Source: CAKVOD01 sp964489405
Lineage (GTDB): Bacteria; Bacillota; Clostridia; Christensenellales; UBA1242
Length of the DNA: 38,426 bases
Assembly (NCBI GenBank): GCA_964489405.1
Contig: CAZAYL010000009.1
Location: forward strand, 1 to 38,426
Direction of reading: 5' to 3'
The stretch's first letter is position 1, and each line of letters opens with the position of its first letter. Under the pieces are notes generated by a model. It saw only the letters and a program-made list of their open reading frames with translations. It searched no databases and had not been told where the DNA came from. This document shows positions 1 to 7,382 of this stretch, one piece after another. A program made the position numbers and the translations under genes.

Positions 1-34
1 AAAATGACAATAGAATAAAACAATATCTTTAAAA

Positions 35-176
35 GCAAGTACAAGCACTAACTCTGGGTCATTCAGAGCGAAAATCAAACCCGCATTGTAGGGTTTGATG
101 AAGCGTAGGAATCTCGCGAACCGCGTGCCACGCGTGCGGTATCGCGCCCACAAGCTTGCTACGCGCCAGCACAATA
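35..176. repeat. Dispersed intergenic repeat, copy A
   Basis: This is a GC-richer island in AT-rich intergenic DNA. It opens with a GTAC-rich stretch and a GGTCATTCAGAGCGAAA core, then a 9-bp hairpin (ATCAAACCC 74-82, GGGTTTGAT 91-99), then GAAGCGTAGGAATCTCGCG and GTGCGGTATCGCGCCC (134-149). The same ordered modules recur at 4093-4290, and the first part recurs at the right end of the window. A 24-nt block just upstream (15-38) is identical to 38179-38202. The core resembles the GTCATTCTGAGCGAAGCGAAGAATC type of intergenic repeat seen in many bacterial genomes; that resemblance is from memory. Confidence 0.8.
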
Positions 177-259
177 ATAATGTTTTCTTGATTTGTAGAA
201 TTCAATATGAGAATTAAAGGAATATCAAATTTAAACAAACTTGTGTAATAGCGAAAAAC

Positions 260-288
260 TTGACAATACCGTATAGTTGTGTTATAAT
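260..288 (+). promoter_or_regulatory. Sigma-A-type promoter of the 313-861 gene
   Basis: TTGACA lies at 260-265 and TATAAT at 283-288, with 17 bp between them. Both hexamers match consensus exactly, so strong constitutive expression is likely. An AGGAGA ribosome-binding site follows at 298-303. Confidence 0.88.
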
Positions 289-312
289 AAAAAAAATAGG
301 AGATTTTTAAAA

Positions 313-861
313 ATGGCTAATTTTAAAGAAGTCGATGTTGTTGAATATGCTGGGAACTTGGTAGACGCAGGTGCAGAAATTAAAGAATACAAAAAGTTTG
401 TGCGCATTCAAGCAGTCCAAGGAAAAGCTGGGCAAGTTGTCGAAACAAGGCTCAAAAATGGCTTAGTTGAAACAGTAAATATTGTCCAAGAAGACCCAGA
501 ACACGGTGGGGAATGTGGTTGGATAGTAACAAACCCAGACGGCGAAAAATACATTGTCAAAGATAGTGTGTTTAAGAAAAGATACAACGCCACACCCGAC
601 AAAGATGGCTTGTATAGCCCTAAAGGCGTGCCAATTAGGGCAGTGGAAATAACCGATGATATTTCATTCACAGCACCGTGGGGCGAAAAAATGAATGTCG
701 AGAAGGGCGGTTTCTTAGTACTAAATAGTCCAACGGATATCTATGGAATTGCAAAAGACGAGTTCCATAACACGTACAAACCGAGTGCTGAAGTGGATAA
801 AATGCGTGAGCAAATCGAAAACTCAGTAAAACAAAAAGATGACGCACAAAAAAATAAATAA
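313..861 (+). CDS. Hypothetical protein with two PGDYG-like repeats
   Basis: This 182-aa soluble protein has no signal peptide or membrane segment. ATG 313 is chosen because AGGAGA (298-303) sits 9 nt upstream; an upstream TTG at 277 falls inside the promoter. Two similar segments are visible: residues ~79-100 (GWIVTNPDGEKYIVKDSVF then KKRY) and ~143-168 (GGFLVLN then YGIAKDEFHNTY). Each is a short glycine-led strand pair ending in a YxV/I-x(4)-F-x(3)-Y pattern, which resembles the PGDYG-type domain of phage and bacterial hypotheticals. The C-terminal 25 residues are charged and probably disordered. The gene is monocistronic, with a consensus promoter before it and a strong terminator after it. 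Function is unknown; the family assignment is weak and the ORF itself is secure. Confidence 0.75.
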   Translation: MANFKEVDVVEYAGNLVDAGAEIKEYKKFVRIQAVQGKAGQVVETRLKNGLVETVNIVQEDPEHGGECGWIVTNPDGEKYIVKDSVFKKRYNATPDKDGLYSPKGVPIRAVEITDDISFTAPWGEKMNVEKGGFLVLNSPTDIYGIAKDEFHNTYKPSAEVDKMREQIENSVKQKDDAQKNK

Positions 862-870
862 ACATTGAAT

Positions 871-915
871 AAATGTCAATAATTTAAGTATGATTATTGA
901 CATTTTATTTTTTTT
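871..915 (+). terminator. Rho-independent terminator after the 313-861 gene
   Basis: A perfect 12-bp stem (872-883 with 893-904) has a 9-nt loop and is followed by a T-rich tract to 915. It ends the first transcription unit. Confidence 0.88.
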
Positions 916-993
916 GCTTGGCGGTGTTGTTTTTCTTTGTATTTGTGAATTGCAAAAAATGAATAAATATTTTCTCGCAAACTTTGATTTATT

Positions 994-1021
994 TTGAAAA
1001 AAATCTAATTTGTGGTACAAT
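994..1021 (+). promoter_or_regulatory. Promoter of rarA
   Basis: TTGAAA (994-999) and TACAAT (1016-1021) are 16 bp apart, upstream of the AGGAGA at 1075-1080. Confidence 0.6.
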
Positions 1022-1086
1022 AAAGCAAATGATGTTGTCGCGTTTACAATTAATTGCACCCAATGCGACAAAATAGGAGATTTATC

Positions 1087-2322
1087 TTGGATAATTTATT
1101 TGAAAATATGCACAATGATAAGAAACCGCTTGCGGAAAAAATGCGTCCGCAAAATCTCGACGAGTTTGTCGGCCAAACACACATTTTAGGCGCGGGCAAG
1201 ATGCTACGTCGATTGATTGAAGCGAAACGCGTCCCAAGCGTCATATTTTATGGGGCACCTGGAACGGGGAAAACAACGCTCGCTAGAATAATCGCAGACA
1301 CCAGCGACTCAAAATTTGTCAAACTAAACGCAATTTCAAGTGGCGTCGCGGACGTTAAAGCCGTCATCGAGCAAGCCAAACGCGATTTTGAAGTGTATGG
1401 GCAAAAAACATATCTACTTTTAGACGAATGTCATAGATGGAGCAAAGCGCAAAGCGATTCTCTCCTTGCATCGTTAGAAAGCGGATATCTCATCTTGATT
1501 GGCTGTACGACCGAGAACCCTTGCTATAGTATGACACGAGCAATTGTGTCGCGATGTTCCGTCTTTGAGTTTAAATCACTCTCGCCAAGCGACATCAAAA
1601 AAGTATTGATGCGCGCCATTAATAGCGAGAATGGACTAAAAAAATACAATGTCAGTATTGATGATGACGCAATGACATATCTTTCCACTGCTTGCGGTGG
1701 CGACGTCCGTAGCGCATTGAATGGGCTTGAACTTGCCACAATTACAACCCCCGAAAATGAAAACGGCGAAACACTTATAACAAAAGATGTTGTCGCTGAG
1801 TGCTTGCAAAAGAAAGCAACTACACTCAACGAAGACGTGTACTACGACCTTTTGAGCGCGTTTTGCAAAAGTCTCCGCGGTAGTGACACAACATCTGCAC
1901 TTTATTACGCGAATCGTCTCATCGAAGGGGGAATAGAACCCCAAATCATAGCGCGTCGCACACTTTGCCACGCGTCGGAAGACGTCGGACTTTCCGCCCC
2001 CAACGCTGTTTTGCAAGCTGTTTGCGCATTATATGCGCTCGACCACTTAGGAATGCCTGAAGCTAACTTAATCTTAACGCAAGCAATTATATATGTTTGC
2101 GAGTCGCCAAAAGATAACCGCGTGGTCGTTGCAATGAATATGGCACAAGACGACGCCAAAAATCACCCCGACGATAATATTCCCCCATATCTTAGAAATC
2201 ATACACCGCAAAGCAAAGACTACAAATATCCACACGATTATGGCGGGTATGTTAGTCAGCAATATCTTCCAAATTCGCTAAAAGATAGAAAGTATTTTAT
2301 AAGAAAAAAGTCTCAAAAATAG
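1087..2322 (+). CDS. rarA: Replication-associated recombination protein A, AAA+ ATPase
   Basis: RarA (MgsA/WRNIP1 family) is a clamp-loader-like AAA+ ATPase that acts at stalled replication forks. The TTG at 1087 is chosen because AGGAGA (1075-1080) is 6 nt away and the resulting N-terminus (DNLFE, then PLAEKMRPQNLDEFVGQ) matches the family. Walker A GAPGTGKTT is at ~56-64, Walker B LLLDECHRW at ~111-119 and the sensor-1 stretch GCTTENP at ~136. The C-terminal tetramerisation region ends with YPHDYGGYVSQQYLP, a family signature. The length of 411 aa is normal for the family. The gene has its own promoter and a strong terminator. Identification is firm. Confidence 0.95.
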   Translation: MDNLFENMHNDKKPLAEKMRPQNLDEFVGQTHILGAGKMLRRLIEAKRVPSVIFYGAPGTGKTTLARIIADTSDSKFVKLNAISSGVADVKAVIEQAKRDFEVYGQKTYLLLDECHRWSKAQSDSLLASLESGYLILIGCTTENPCYSMTRAIVSRCSVFEFKSLSPSDIKKVLMRAINSENGLKKYNVSIDDDAMTYLSTACGGDVRSALNGLELATITTPENENGETLITKDVVAECLQKKATTLNEDVYYDLLSAFCKSLRGSDTTSALYYANRLIEGGIEPQIIARRTLCHASEDVGLSAPNAVLQAVCALYALDHLGMPEANLILTQAIIYVCESPKDNRVVVAMNMAQDDAKNHPDDNIPPYLRNHTPQSKDYKYPHDYGGYVSQQYLPNSLKDRKYFIRKKSQK

Positions 2323-2432
2323 AGAATTTATTTTCAGAACTCTTGTTTTGATGTTTTATAAATTAAAAAAATGTTTTTTTAGGAATAAAAATGTTTGCTA
2401 GAAATTTAGCATAAAAAGAGCAATATTTTATC

Positions 2433-2479
2433 AAACATCACATATTAAGTTTTTTTTAATATGTGATGTTTATTTTTTT
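2433..2479 (+). terminator. Terminator after rarA
   Basis: A perfect 14-bp stem (2433-2446 with 2458-2471) is followed by ATTTTTTT. Confidence 0.9.
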
Positions 2480-2498
2480 GAAATATAGTTGCAAATAT

Positions 2499-2527
2499 TT
2501 GCATTAAAAATCGATGTATGCTATAAT
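2499..2527 (+). promoter_or_regulatory. Extended -10 promoter of rubrerythrin
   Basis: TTGCAT (2499-2504), 17 bp and TATAAT (2522-2527) are preceded by the TGC extension at 2519-2521. The transcript would begin near 2534 and carry an ~80-nt leader that is unusually GC-rich for this region and can fold (AATGCT 2544-2549 with AGCATT 2582-2587). Confidence 0.8.
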
Positions 2528-2613
2528 TTGTCGAAATCATTGCAATGCTCAGCGACCGCAAGGCAGGGCGCGCGTCGTAATAGCATTTGGAATGAATTAA
2601 AATGGAGGATTTT

Positions 2614-3145
2614 ATGGAATTGAAAGGAACAAAAACCGAACAAAATTTGTGGCAAGCTTTTGCGGGTGAAAGTCAAGCAAGAAATAAATACAATTATTAT
2701 GCAAGCAAAGCACGCAAAGAGGGCTATGAACAAATCGCGCAAATCTTTGAAGAAACCGCAGGCAACGAAAAAGAACACGCAAAAATGTGGTTCAAGTTAA
2801 TTCATGGCATAGGGTCAACAAAAGAAAATTTACTTGACGCATCAAATGGCGAAAATTATGAATGGACCGATATGTATAAAAATTTCGCCGAAGAAGCACG
2901 CCAAGAAGGTTTTGACGACATCGCAAAACTGTTTGAAGGTGTCGCAAAAATTGAAGAAGAACACGAAAAACGCTATAGAGCCTTGCTCGAAAATCTTGAA
3001 AATGACAAAGTTTTTGAAAAGGACGAAGAAGTCGTCTGGGTTTGTCGCAACTGTGGCTTTAGAACTTACGCAAAACAAGCGCCTGAAGTTTGTCCAGTTT
3101 GCGCACATCCGCGTGCATTCTTTGAACTTATATGCGACAACTTTT
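2614..3145 (+). CDS. rbr: Rubrerythrin
   Basis: Rubrerythrin is a cytosolic non-heme di-iron peroxidase that detoxifies hydrogen peroxide in anaerobes, taking electrons through its own rubredoxin domain. The ORF's stop codon ends at 3147. ATG 2614 is preferred over ATG 2602 because GGAGG (2604-2608) overlaps the latter and lies 5 nt before the former. The ferritin-like four-helix domain (residues 1-140) carries E19 and an E52-x-x-H55 motif, with a second EExxHxKR motif in helix four. The C-terminal rubredoxin knuckle has two CxxC pairs (CRNC and CPVC). The length of 177 aa is slightly short but normal. The gene is monocistronic with a strong promoter. Confidence 0.95.
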
Positions 3146-3239
3146 AATCATTCGTGATTTTTATGAAAAAATTGAAAAATTGCGATTGTACTAGCACTAA
3201 TCGAGATTTTATTATTCAACCTATTTAAAATTTTCAATA

Positions 3240-3262
3240 GGACGGCTTTTGCCGTTCTTTCT
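3240..3262 (+). terminator. Terminator after rubrerythrin
   Basis: A GC-rich stem (GGACGGC 3240-3246, GCCGTTC 3251-3257, one G-U pair) with a TTTT loop is followed by T-rich sequence. Confidence 0.8.
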
Positions 3263-3290
3263 TTCGCTAGTAAAGAATAAATATTCAATA

Positions 3291-3319
3291 TTGACAATAG
3301 AATATTTGTATGGTATAAT
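3291..3319 (+). promoter_or_regulatory. Consensus promoter of the 3342 gene
   Basis: TTGACA (3291-3296), 17 bp and TATAAT (3314-3319) with a TGG extension at 3311-3313. This is one of the strongest promoters in the window. Confidence 0.88.
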
Positions 3320-3341
3320 TAATTTGGAGAAAGGGAAATCA

Positions 3342-4013
3342 ATGATTAAAATAAGCAACCAAAACAAAAATATTGATTTTTATAGTAATGCTATCTTTGA
3401 TTTGCTCAAAGATTTGCTCCCACACGACGAAGCCAAGTATCTGACAACAGTACTTGTCCACAAACAGACTAAAGAAGAATTAAGCAATTTTTTACTCAGT
3501 CCAATAATCGTCGTCAATGGCGAGCATAGTGAGCGTGTCGACAACGCTTTTATCAAAAGGCAATTACTAAAAAAAGGTAATTACGACGCATTAAGCAAAA
3601 TTAATGATGCCAAAATCATAATTTGTAATTGCAGTGATATAGCAATCATAGGTCTAGACGTAGTCTACCTATTTGACAATAAGGTTCGCTTTATCTCCCC
3701 TAAAGAGCAAGCAAACATCAAAAGTGAAGTATTCCTTGCAAAGAACAACAAAGTTATCCATTCAGTAAATGTAACATACAAATTTAGTGTCGGCAATGCG
3801 TTCAAAACAGTTATACACAACGCATTCGATCGTGTCGTCAACACCCGAATGCTCAACATTAGCCCAACAACCGTCATTGAATATGCAGGCAAAGAAATGT
3901 TGACGAATGTCAAACGCTCATTTGAAAAAGCAAAAGACGGCAATACATATACAATCTATAATCCACTTGACAATTCATCAATTATCCAAAAGATTGATGA
4001 AATACGTAAATAA
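3342..4013 (+). CDS. Orphan hypothetical protein, 223 aa
   Basis: I do not recognise a family. ATG 3342 is preceded by GGAGAAAGGG (3326-3335), and the consensus promoter lies just upstream. The protein has no signal peptide and no clear membrane segment. It has short hydrophobic strand-like stretches (residues ~85-115, IIICNCSDIAIIGLDVVYLF) with alternating polar segments, suggesting a mixed alpha/beta fold. The C-terminus is lysine-rich. It is monocistronic, with no close neighbour downstream except repeats and tRNAs. Codon use looks like its neighbours. The ORF is real by promoter, ribosome-binding site and length; the function is unknown. Confidence 0.7.
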   Translation: MIKISNQNKNIDFYSNAIFDLLKDLLPHDEAKYLTTVLVHKQTKEELSNFLLSPIIVVNGEHSERVDNAFIKRQLLKKGNYDALSKINDAKIIICNCSDIAIIGLDVVYLFDNKVRFISPKEQANIKSEVFLAKNNKVIHSVNVTYKFSVGNAFKTVIHNAFDRVVNTRMLNISPTTVIEYAGKEMLTNVKRSFEKAKDGNTYTIYNPLDNSSIIQKIDEIRK

Positions 4014-4290
4014 TAATCAAATACTAACTTAGGGTCATTTAGCGTTATTGAAGTAGTACTAGCACCACTATGATAAAATAATTCCTTATTATTAAAATAA
4101 TTACTAGTACTAACTTAGAGTCATTCAGAGCGAAAATCAAACCCGCAATGTAGGGTTTGATGAAGCGTAGGAATCTCGCGAACCGCGTGCCCCGCGTGCG
4201 GTATCGCGCCCCTAGGTTTGAACGGCGTCAGCATTATAATAAAAGAAATCCTTTTTGTGCGGTATCGCGCCCACAAACCCGCTACGCGCT
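4014..4290. repeat. Dispersed intergenic repeat cluster, copy B (compound)
   Basis: No gene is seen here. A short degenerate unit (4014-4080, containing ACTAACTTAGGGTCATTTAG) is followed by a full unit from about 4093. The full unit has the GTCATTCAGAGCGAAA core, the ATCAAACCC/GGGTTTGAT hairpin (4136-4144, 4153-4161) and the GAAGCGTAGGAATCTCGCG block. The terminal module GTGCGGTATCGCGCCC occurs twice (4196-4211 and 4257-4272), each time followed by a GCGxCAGCATTATAA-like tail, so the 3' module has been duplicated in this copy. Confidence 0.8.
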
Positions 4291-4348
4291 AGCATTATAA
4301 AAAGGGCATTTTTGTGCTCACAACATTTATTATACATCTATAATTATA

Positions 4349-4379
4349 ATAAAACACGAACTAAAAGTTCGTGTTTTAT
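4349..4379 (-). terminator. Terminator of the minus-strand tRNA unit
   Basis: A perfect 13-bp stem (4350-4362 with 4366-4378) lies just downstream of tRNA-Leu on the minus strand and ends in a T-rich run on that strand. Confidence 0.82.
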
Positions 4380-4384
4380 CCATC

Positions 4385-4469
4385 TGGTGCGGTCGAGAGG
4401 ACTTGAACCTCCATGATGTTACTCACAAGATCCTTAGTCTTGCGCGTCTGCCAATTCCGCCACGACCGC
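4385..4469 (-). tRNA. tRNA-Leu, anticodon AAG
   Basis: The minus strand folds as a class II tRNA. The acceptor stem is GCGGTCG/CGACCGC, the D-arm is leucine-type (GGCGGAATTGGCAGACGC), and the anticodon stem CAAGA/TCTTG encloses the loop CTAAGGA, giving AAG at positions 34-36. A 13-nt variable arm and a T-arm GGAGG-TTCAAGT-CCTCT follow. A73 and CCA are encoded. A34 would need conversion to inosine to read CUC as well as CUU; most bacteria use GAG for this codon pair. It has its own promoter at 4484-4512. Confidence 0.95.
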
Positions 4470-4483
4470 TGACTGACCTTGAT

Positions 4484-4512
4484 AGTATAGCACACACTTT
4501 GCAAAATTGCAA
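4484..4512 (-). promoter_or_regulatory. Promoter of tRNA-Leu
   Basis: On the minus strand TTGCAA (4507-4512), 17 bp and TATACT (4484-4489), with a TGC extension, lie 15 bp upstream of the mature 5' end. Confidence 0.8.
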
Positions 4513-4622
4513 GTATTTTTATGATTTTTTTCAAAAAAACATTCCAATTATGATGATGTTAGTTCTCAAAGTTCTACACAAGACAAATTTAGTTTCGTTT
4601 AAAACAATTAAAAAAGAGATTT

Positions 4623-4699
4623 TGGTGGTCTTAATAGGACTCGAACCTATGATCTCCTCGATGTGAACGAGACGCTCTAACCAACTGAGCCATAAGACC
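4623..4699 (-). tRNA. tRNA-Val, anticodon CAC
   Basis: The minus strand folds as a 77-nt class I tRNA with acceptor GGTCTTA/TAAGACC, D-stem GCTC/GAGC, anticodon stem TCTCG/CGAGG around the loop TTCACAT (anticodon CAC), T-stem ATAGG/CCTAT with loop TTCGAGT, A73 and encoded CCA. It reads GUG. Confidence 0.95.
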
Positions 4700-4715
4700 A
4701 TTTTCTCTATACCAC

Positions 4716-4744
4716 ATTATAACACATTTTTTTCGCAATGTAAA
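4716..4744 (-). promoter_or_regulatory. Promoter of tRNA-Val
   Basis: On the minus strand TTTACA (4739-4744), 17 bp and TATAAT (4716-4721) lie 17 bp upstream of the mature 5' end. Confidence 0.8.
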
Positions 4745-4883
4745 TTATTTTAATTGACTTTTCATAACTTAAAGTAATTTTGTTGATTACAAATTAAGTT
4801 TCGCTGATAGCCATTGTGGAACCCATTTCAAGGGTTACCGCACATCAAAATGGGTGCAAAACAATATTATTTTCAAAAATCAC

Positions 4884-4912
4884 TTGCAAAATTTTGTTAA
4901 ATATGTTACACT
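4884..4912 (+). promoter_or_regulatory. Promoter of rpsT
   Basis: TTGCAA (4884-4889), 17 bp and TACACT (4907-4912) with a TGT extension. A short 8-bp dyad (4822-4829 with 4848-4855) lies just upstream of the promoter; its role is unknown. Confidence 0.72.
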
Positions 4913-4978
4913 ATCTAAGTTTTAATTAAGGATTATATCTTTAATCTGAGAAAAATATCATTTTTTATGGAGGACATC

Positions 4979-5248
4979 GTGGCAAATATTAAATCTCAAG
5001 AAAAAAGAATTTTGATTTCTAACGAAGAAAGAATGCAAAATAAATCAAAGAAAGCTCGTGTTGCAACTGAAGTTAAGAAATTTAGAGTAGCACTTAGCGA
5101 AGGCGATTTGAAGAAAGCTGAAGAACTTTTGAAGAATTGCATTTCTTTGATTGATTCTGCTAGACTTGACGGCGTATATCACAGAAATACTGCTAGTCGC
5201 AAAATTTCTACACTTACGCGCGAATACAATGTTGCAAGTGCAAAATAA
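4979..5248 (+). CDS. rpsT: 30S ribosomal protein S20
   Basis: S20 is a three-helix primary binder of 16S rRNA. The protein begins MANIKSQEKRI when the GTG at 4979 is used; GGAGG (4969-4973) is 5 nt upstream, whereas the ATG at 4967 overlaps that ribosome-binding site. It is 89 aa, as expected, very basic and helical, with the conserved N-terminal NIKSQ-KRI and a C-terminal LDGVYHRNTASRKISTL segment (family usually GxIHKNxAxRxKSRL). It is monocistronic between its own promoter and a terminator. Expression of rpsT is often autoregulated at translation initiation, and a GTG start fits that, but no specific element can be shown here. Confidence 0.95.
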   Translation: MANIKSQEKRILISNEERMQNKSKKARVATEVKKFRVALSEGDLKKAEELLKNCISLIDSARLDGVYHRNTASRKISTLTREYNVASAK

Positions 5249-5264
5249 ATGTTTGTTTTGTTAG

Positions 5265-5296
5265 AAGCTAAACCCAATTTAGGTTTAGCTTTTTTA
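5265..5296 (+). terminator. Terminator after rpsT
   Basis: A 10-bp stem (5265-5274 with 5282-5291) is followed by TTTTTT. Confidence 0.88.
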
Positions 5297-5365
5297 GTGT
5301 AAATTTATATTATTGCAAAAGATTGGGAAAAATAGAATGGATAATATAAGTTTAAGTAAAATAGT

Positions 5366-5393
5366 TTGAAAATAATGCCAAATATGCTATAAT
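5366..5393 (+). promoter_or_regulatory. Extended -10 promoter of the 5412 gene
   Basis: TTGAAA (5366-5371), 16 bp and TATAAT (5388-5393) with a TGC extension; AGGAG follows at 5402-5406. Confidence 0.8.
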
Positions 5394-5411
5394 CTAAAAA
5401 CAGGAGTTGTT

Positions 5412-6422
5412 ATGAAAAAGTCGAATAAGGCGCACAAGCAGTCGTGCAAAGAATCAAGCAAGTTGTTGAAGCTTATCGTGTGCGTTTGGTTGTTTGTTGG
5501 ACTAATATTTATGAATTTGTGTGTTTTTGAGCCACAAAATGCCAAACATAATGTTCAAGCGAGTAGTGTAAGCTTGGGCGAAATTTCAGCGCAACAAATA
5601 AAATATGTTCAAGATAATAGTTTCTTTGTTAATTTTGACCGTAGCGATGTGTCAAATATTTCAGTTCACCAGACAGTGATTGCGGGCAATGAAAATGAAG
5701 TTAACGAAAAGATGCCAACTTCAGTCGTCAGCAAAGTTGAAAAATATGCAAAGTCAAAATTTGGCAAAAGCTATTTTATTATGGGATTGATACATTTTTC
5801 ATTGACTGAAAATGGTGTGCGTATGACTGATTTTTCAGGTTTAACAAATGTTGAAATGGAAATCACAGTTAATGGAGACGTCAAGAATGCGAAAAATTCA
5901 TACCGCGCAGTTTTTGTAAAACTTGATGAGAATACGGAAAACGCGATAAAGGACGGTTCGTATGCATTGTTTGATAGTGTTACAGATAAATTTTCAGGTA
6001 AAACTGTAACGTGCAGTGTGAAAGGGAAAAGCGGTGAGGGGACACAGTGCCTATTGACAATCGATGCAAGCACGGACGGATTTATCTTTGTTATGAATGT
6101 GGGGAACTCTAAAGGGGGAGTTGGACTTATTATTATGATTGTCGGCATCGTGCTGAGTCTAATTTTGTTTATTGTCATATTGCAAATTTTCCGCAATTAC
6201 AAACGTGAAAAATTGCGCATCGCGACGACAAAAAAATATGACGCGAATGAAATTAAAGAAGCGCCAAAGAAAATGTCGGACGAAAATGCTGATGTCGTGA
6301 ACGGGACAGGTGGGAGTGATAAACCTAGGATAATTGCACCGCCCCGTAAGCCAAGCACTCCAAATGTTGTTCCGCAAAAACCAAGTGTTGCGCCCCGCAA
6401 GCCGACATTGCCAAAGAAATAA
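5412..6422 (+). CDS. Two-helix membrane protein with proline-rich cytosolic tail
   Basis: This 336-aa protein is not recognised. The start is supported by AGGAG (5402-5406). It has a basic N-terminus, a first hydrophobic helix at ~19-38 (LLKLIVCVWLFVGLIFMNL), an extracytoplasmic domain of ~200 residues (~40-235) rich in short beta-like segments, and a second helix at ~238-261 (GLIIMIVGIVLSLILFIVIL). A cytosolic tail follows, ending in repeats of the form (P/A)PRKPS-TP. The topology suggests a bitopic protein whose proline/lysine tail binds a cytosolic partner. It has its own promoter and no visible terminator before the next gene, so it may be co-transcribed with the SDR-like gene. No function is assigned. 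Confidence 0.65.
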   Translation: MKKSNKAHKQSCKESSKLLKLIVCVWLFVGLIFMNLCVFEPQNAKHNVQASSVSLGEISAQQIKYVQDNSFFVNFDRSDVSNISVHQTVIAGNENEVNEKMPTSVVSKVEKYAKSKFGKSYFIMGLIHFSLTENGVRMTDFSGLTNVEMEITVNGDVKNAKNSYRAVFVKLDENTENAIKDGSYALFDSVTDKFSGKTVTCSVKGKSGEGTQCLLTIDASTDGFIFVMNVGNSKGGVGLIIMIVGIVLSLILFIVILQIFRNYKREKLRIATTKKYDANEIKEAPKKMSDENADVVNGTGGSDKPRIIAPPRKPSTPNVVPQKPSVAPRKPTLPKK

Positions 6423-6526
6423 TAACAATTATAATTGAAAGAACAAAAATTTTATTGAATTTAAGTTTAGCGAAATAGAAATCGCACTAACAAATACGAT
6501 GTAGAAAATAAAAGAGGTAGTAAAAA

Positions 6527-7378
6527 ATGAAAGTAGTGATAGTTACAGACGCCATAAGGGCATTTGGAATCGATATGGTTTCGGAACTATGTCGCGAAGG
6601 GTATTTTGTCATCGCGATAGCGCGCGACGCAAAAGAGAGCGAATTTATCAAAAAGACGGTTACGCACCGCTATAGTTTTGCACAAATCGAAACATTTGTG
6701 GGGACTTTGGATAGCATACGTGCGCTAAGACAAGTGGTTTTAAATATTCGCTTGCTTGCGACTGAACATAAATTTGATGGAATTTATGCAATACTTTGCA
6801 ATCAAGAGCGAGTATATTCAGAGTTTAAGTTCAACGAAGATATGATTGAACGCACTTTTATGGAGAACTACTTAGCGAATATTTTTCTAGCAGAGTCCTT
6901 GCTTGACTTTTTGCAAAGAGAGAAAGACAGCCGTATTATCTTGCCGACGCTCTCGCAAAACCAATTAGTCGGCATCAACATTAATGACATTTATCGCGAA
7001 AGAGCATATGACCCACAAAGTGCGATTAGACAATGTAAATTTGCCAACGCGATGATGGCTGGATATATCAACGCGAATTTTAACGTCGGCGAAAACCCCG
7101 TGCGCGCGATATTATATGAAGCGCGCGATGTCGCAACGGACGAGGAGTTAGATAATGAGAAACCGCAAGGCAAAATTGCGAGAATGTTTAATAAGCCAAC
7201 CGAATTTGAAATTTTGATGAACACAATCATCGCAACAGTCAACGACAAGTCACGCGATGGTGTTTGCTTTAAAGCGTCAAAACCGACCGCCACACCAGCT
7301 GTTTGTGCCAATAAAGATTTGTGTGAGAAGTTTTGGCTCATTAGTGAGAAAATATCAAAACTAAAATATTTCGACTAG
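6527..7378 (+). CDS. Divergent short-chain dehydrogenase/reductase-like protein
   Basis: This 283-aa protein has a Rossmann start (KVVIVTDAIRAFGIDMVSEL, residues 2-21) in place of the usual TGxxxGxG. It also has the helix seen in retinol-dehydrogenase-type SDRs (IERTFMENYLANIFLAESLL, ~106-125) and a region resembling the YxxxKxAN active site (YDPQSAIRQCKFANAMMAG, ~164-182), but with extra residues between Tyr and Lys. The glycine-rich cofactor loop is largely lost (TDAIRAFG), so the enzyme may be inactive or use another ligand. GAGG at 6514-6517 supports ATG 6527. The gene precedes a possible 56-aa ORF and obgE. The fold assignment is moderate; the substrate is unknown. Confidence 0.62.
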   Translation: MKVVIVTDAIRAFGIDMVSELCREGYFVIAIARDAKESEFIKKTVTHRYSFAQIETFVGTLDSIRALRQVVLNIRLLATEHKFDGIYAILCNQERVYSEFKFNEDMIERTFMENYLANIFLAESLLDFLQREKDSRIILPTLSQNQLVGININDIYRERAYDPQSAIRQCKFANAMMAGYINANFNVGENPVRAILYEARDVATDEELDNEKPQGKIARMFNKPTEFEILMNTIIATVNDKSRDGVCFKASKPTATPAVCANKDLCEKFWLISEKISKLKYFD

Positions 7379-7382
7379 CGGA

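Noticed and set aside
4403..4666. Plus-strand ORF across the tRNA pair
   Set aside because: It runs through two clear minus-strand tRNA genes and has no ribosome-binding site.
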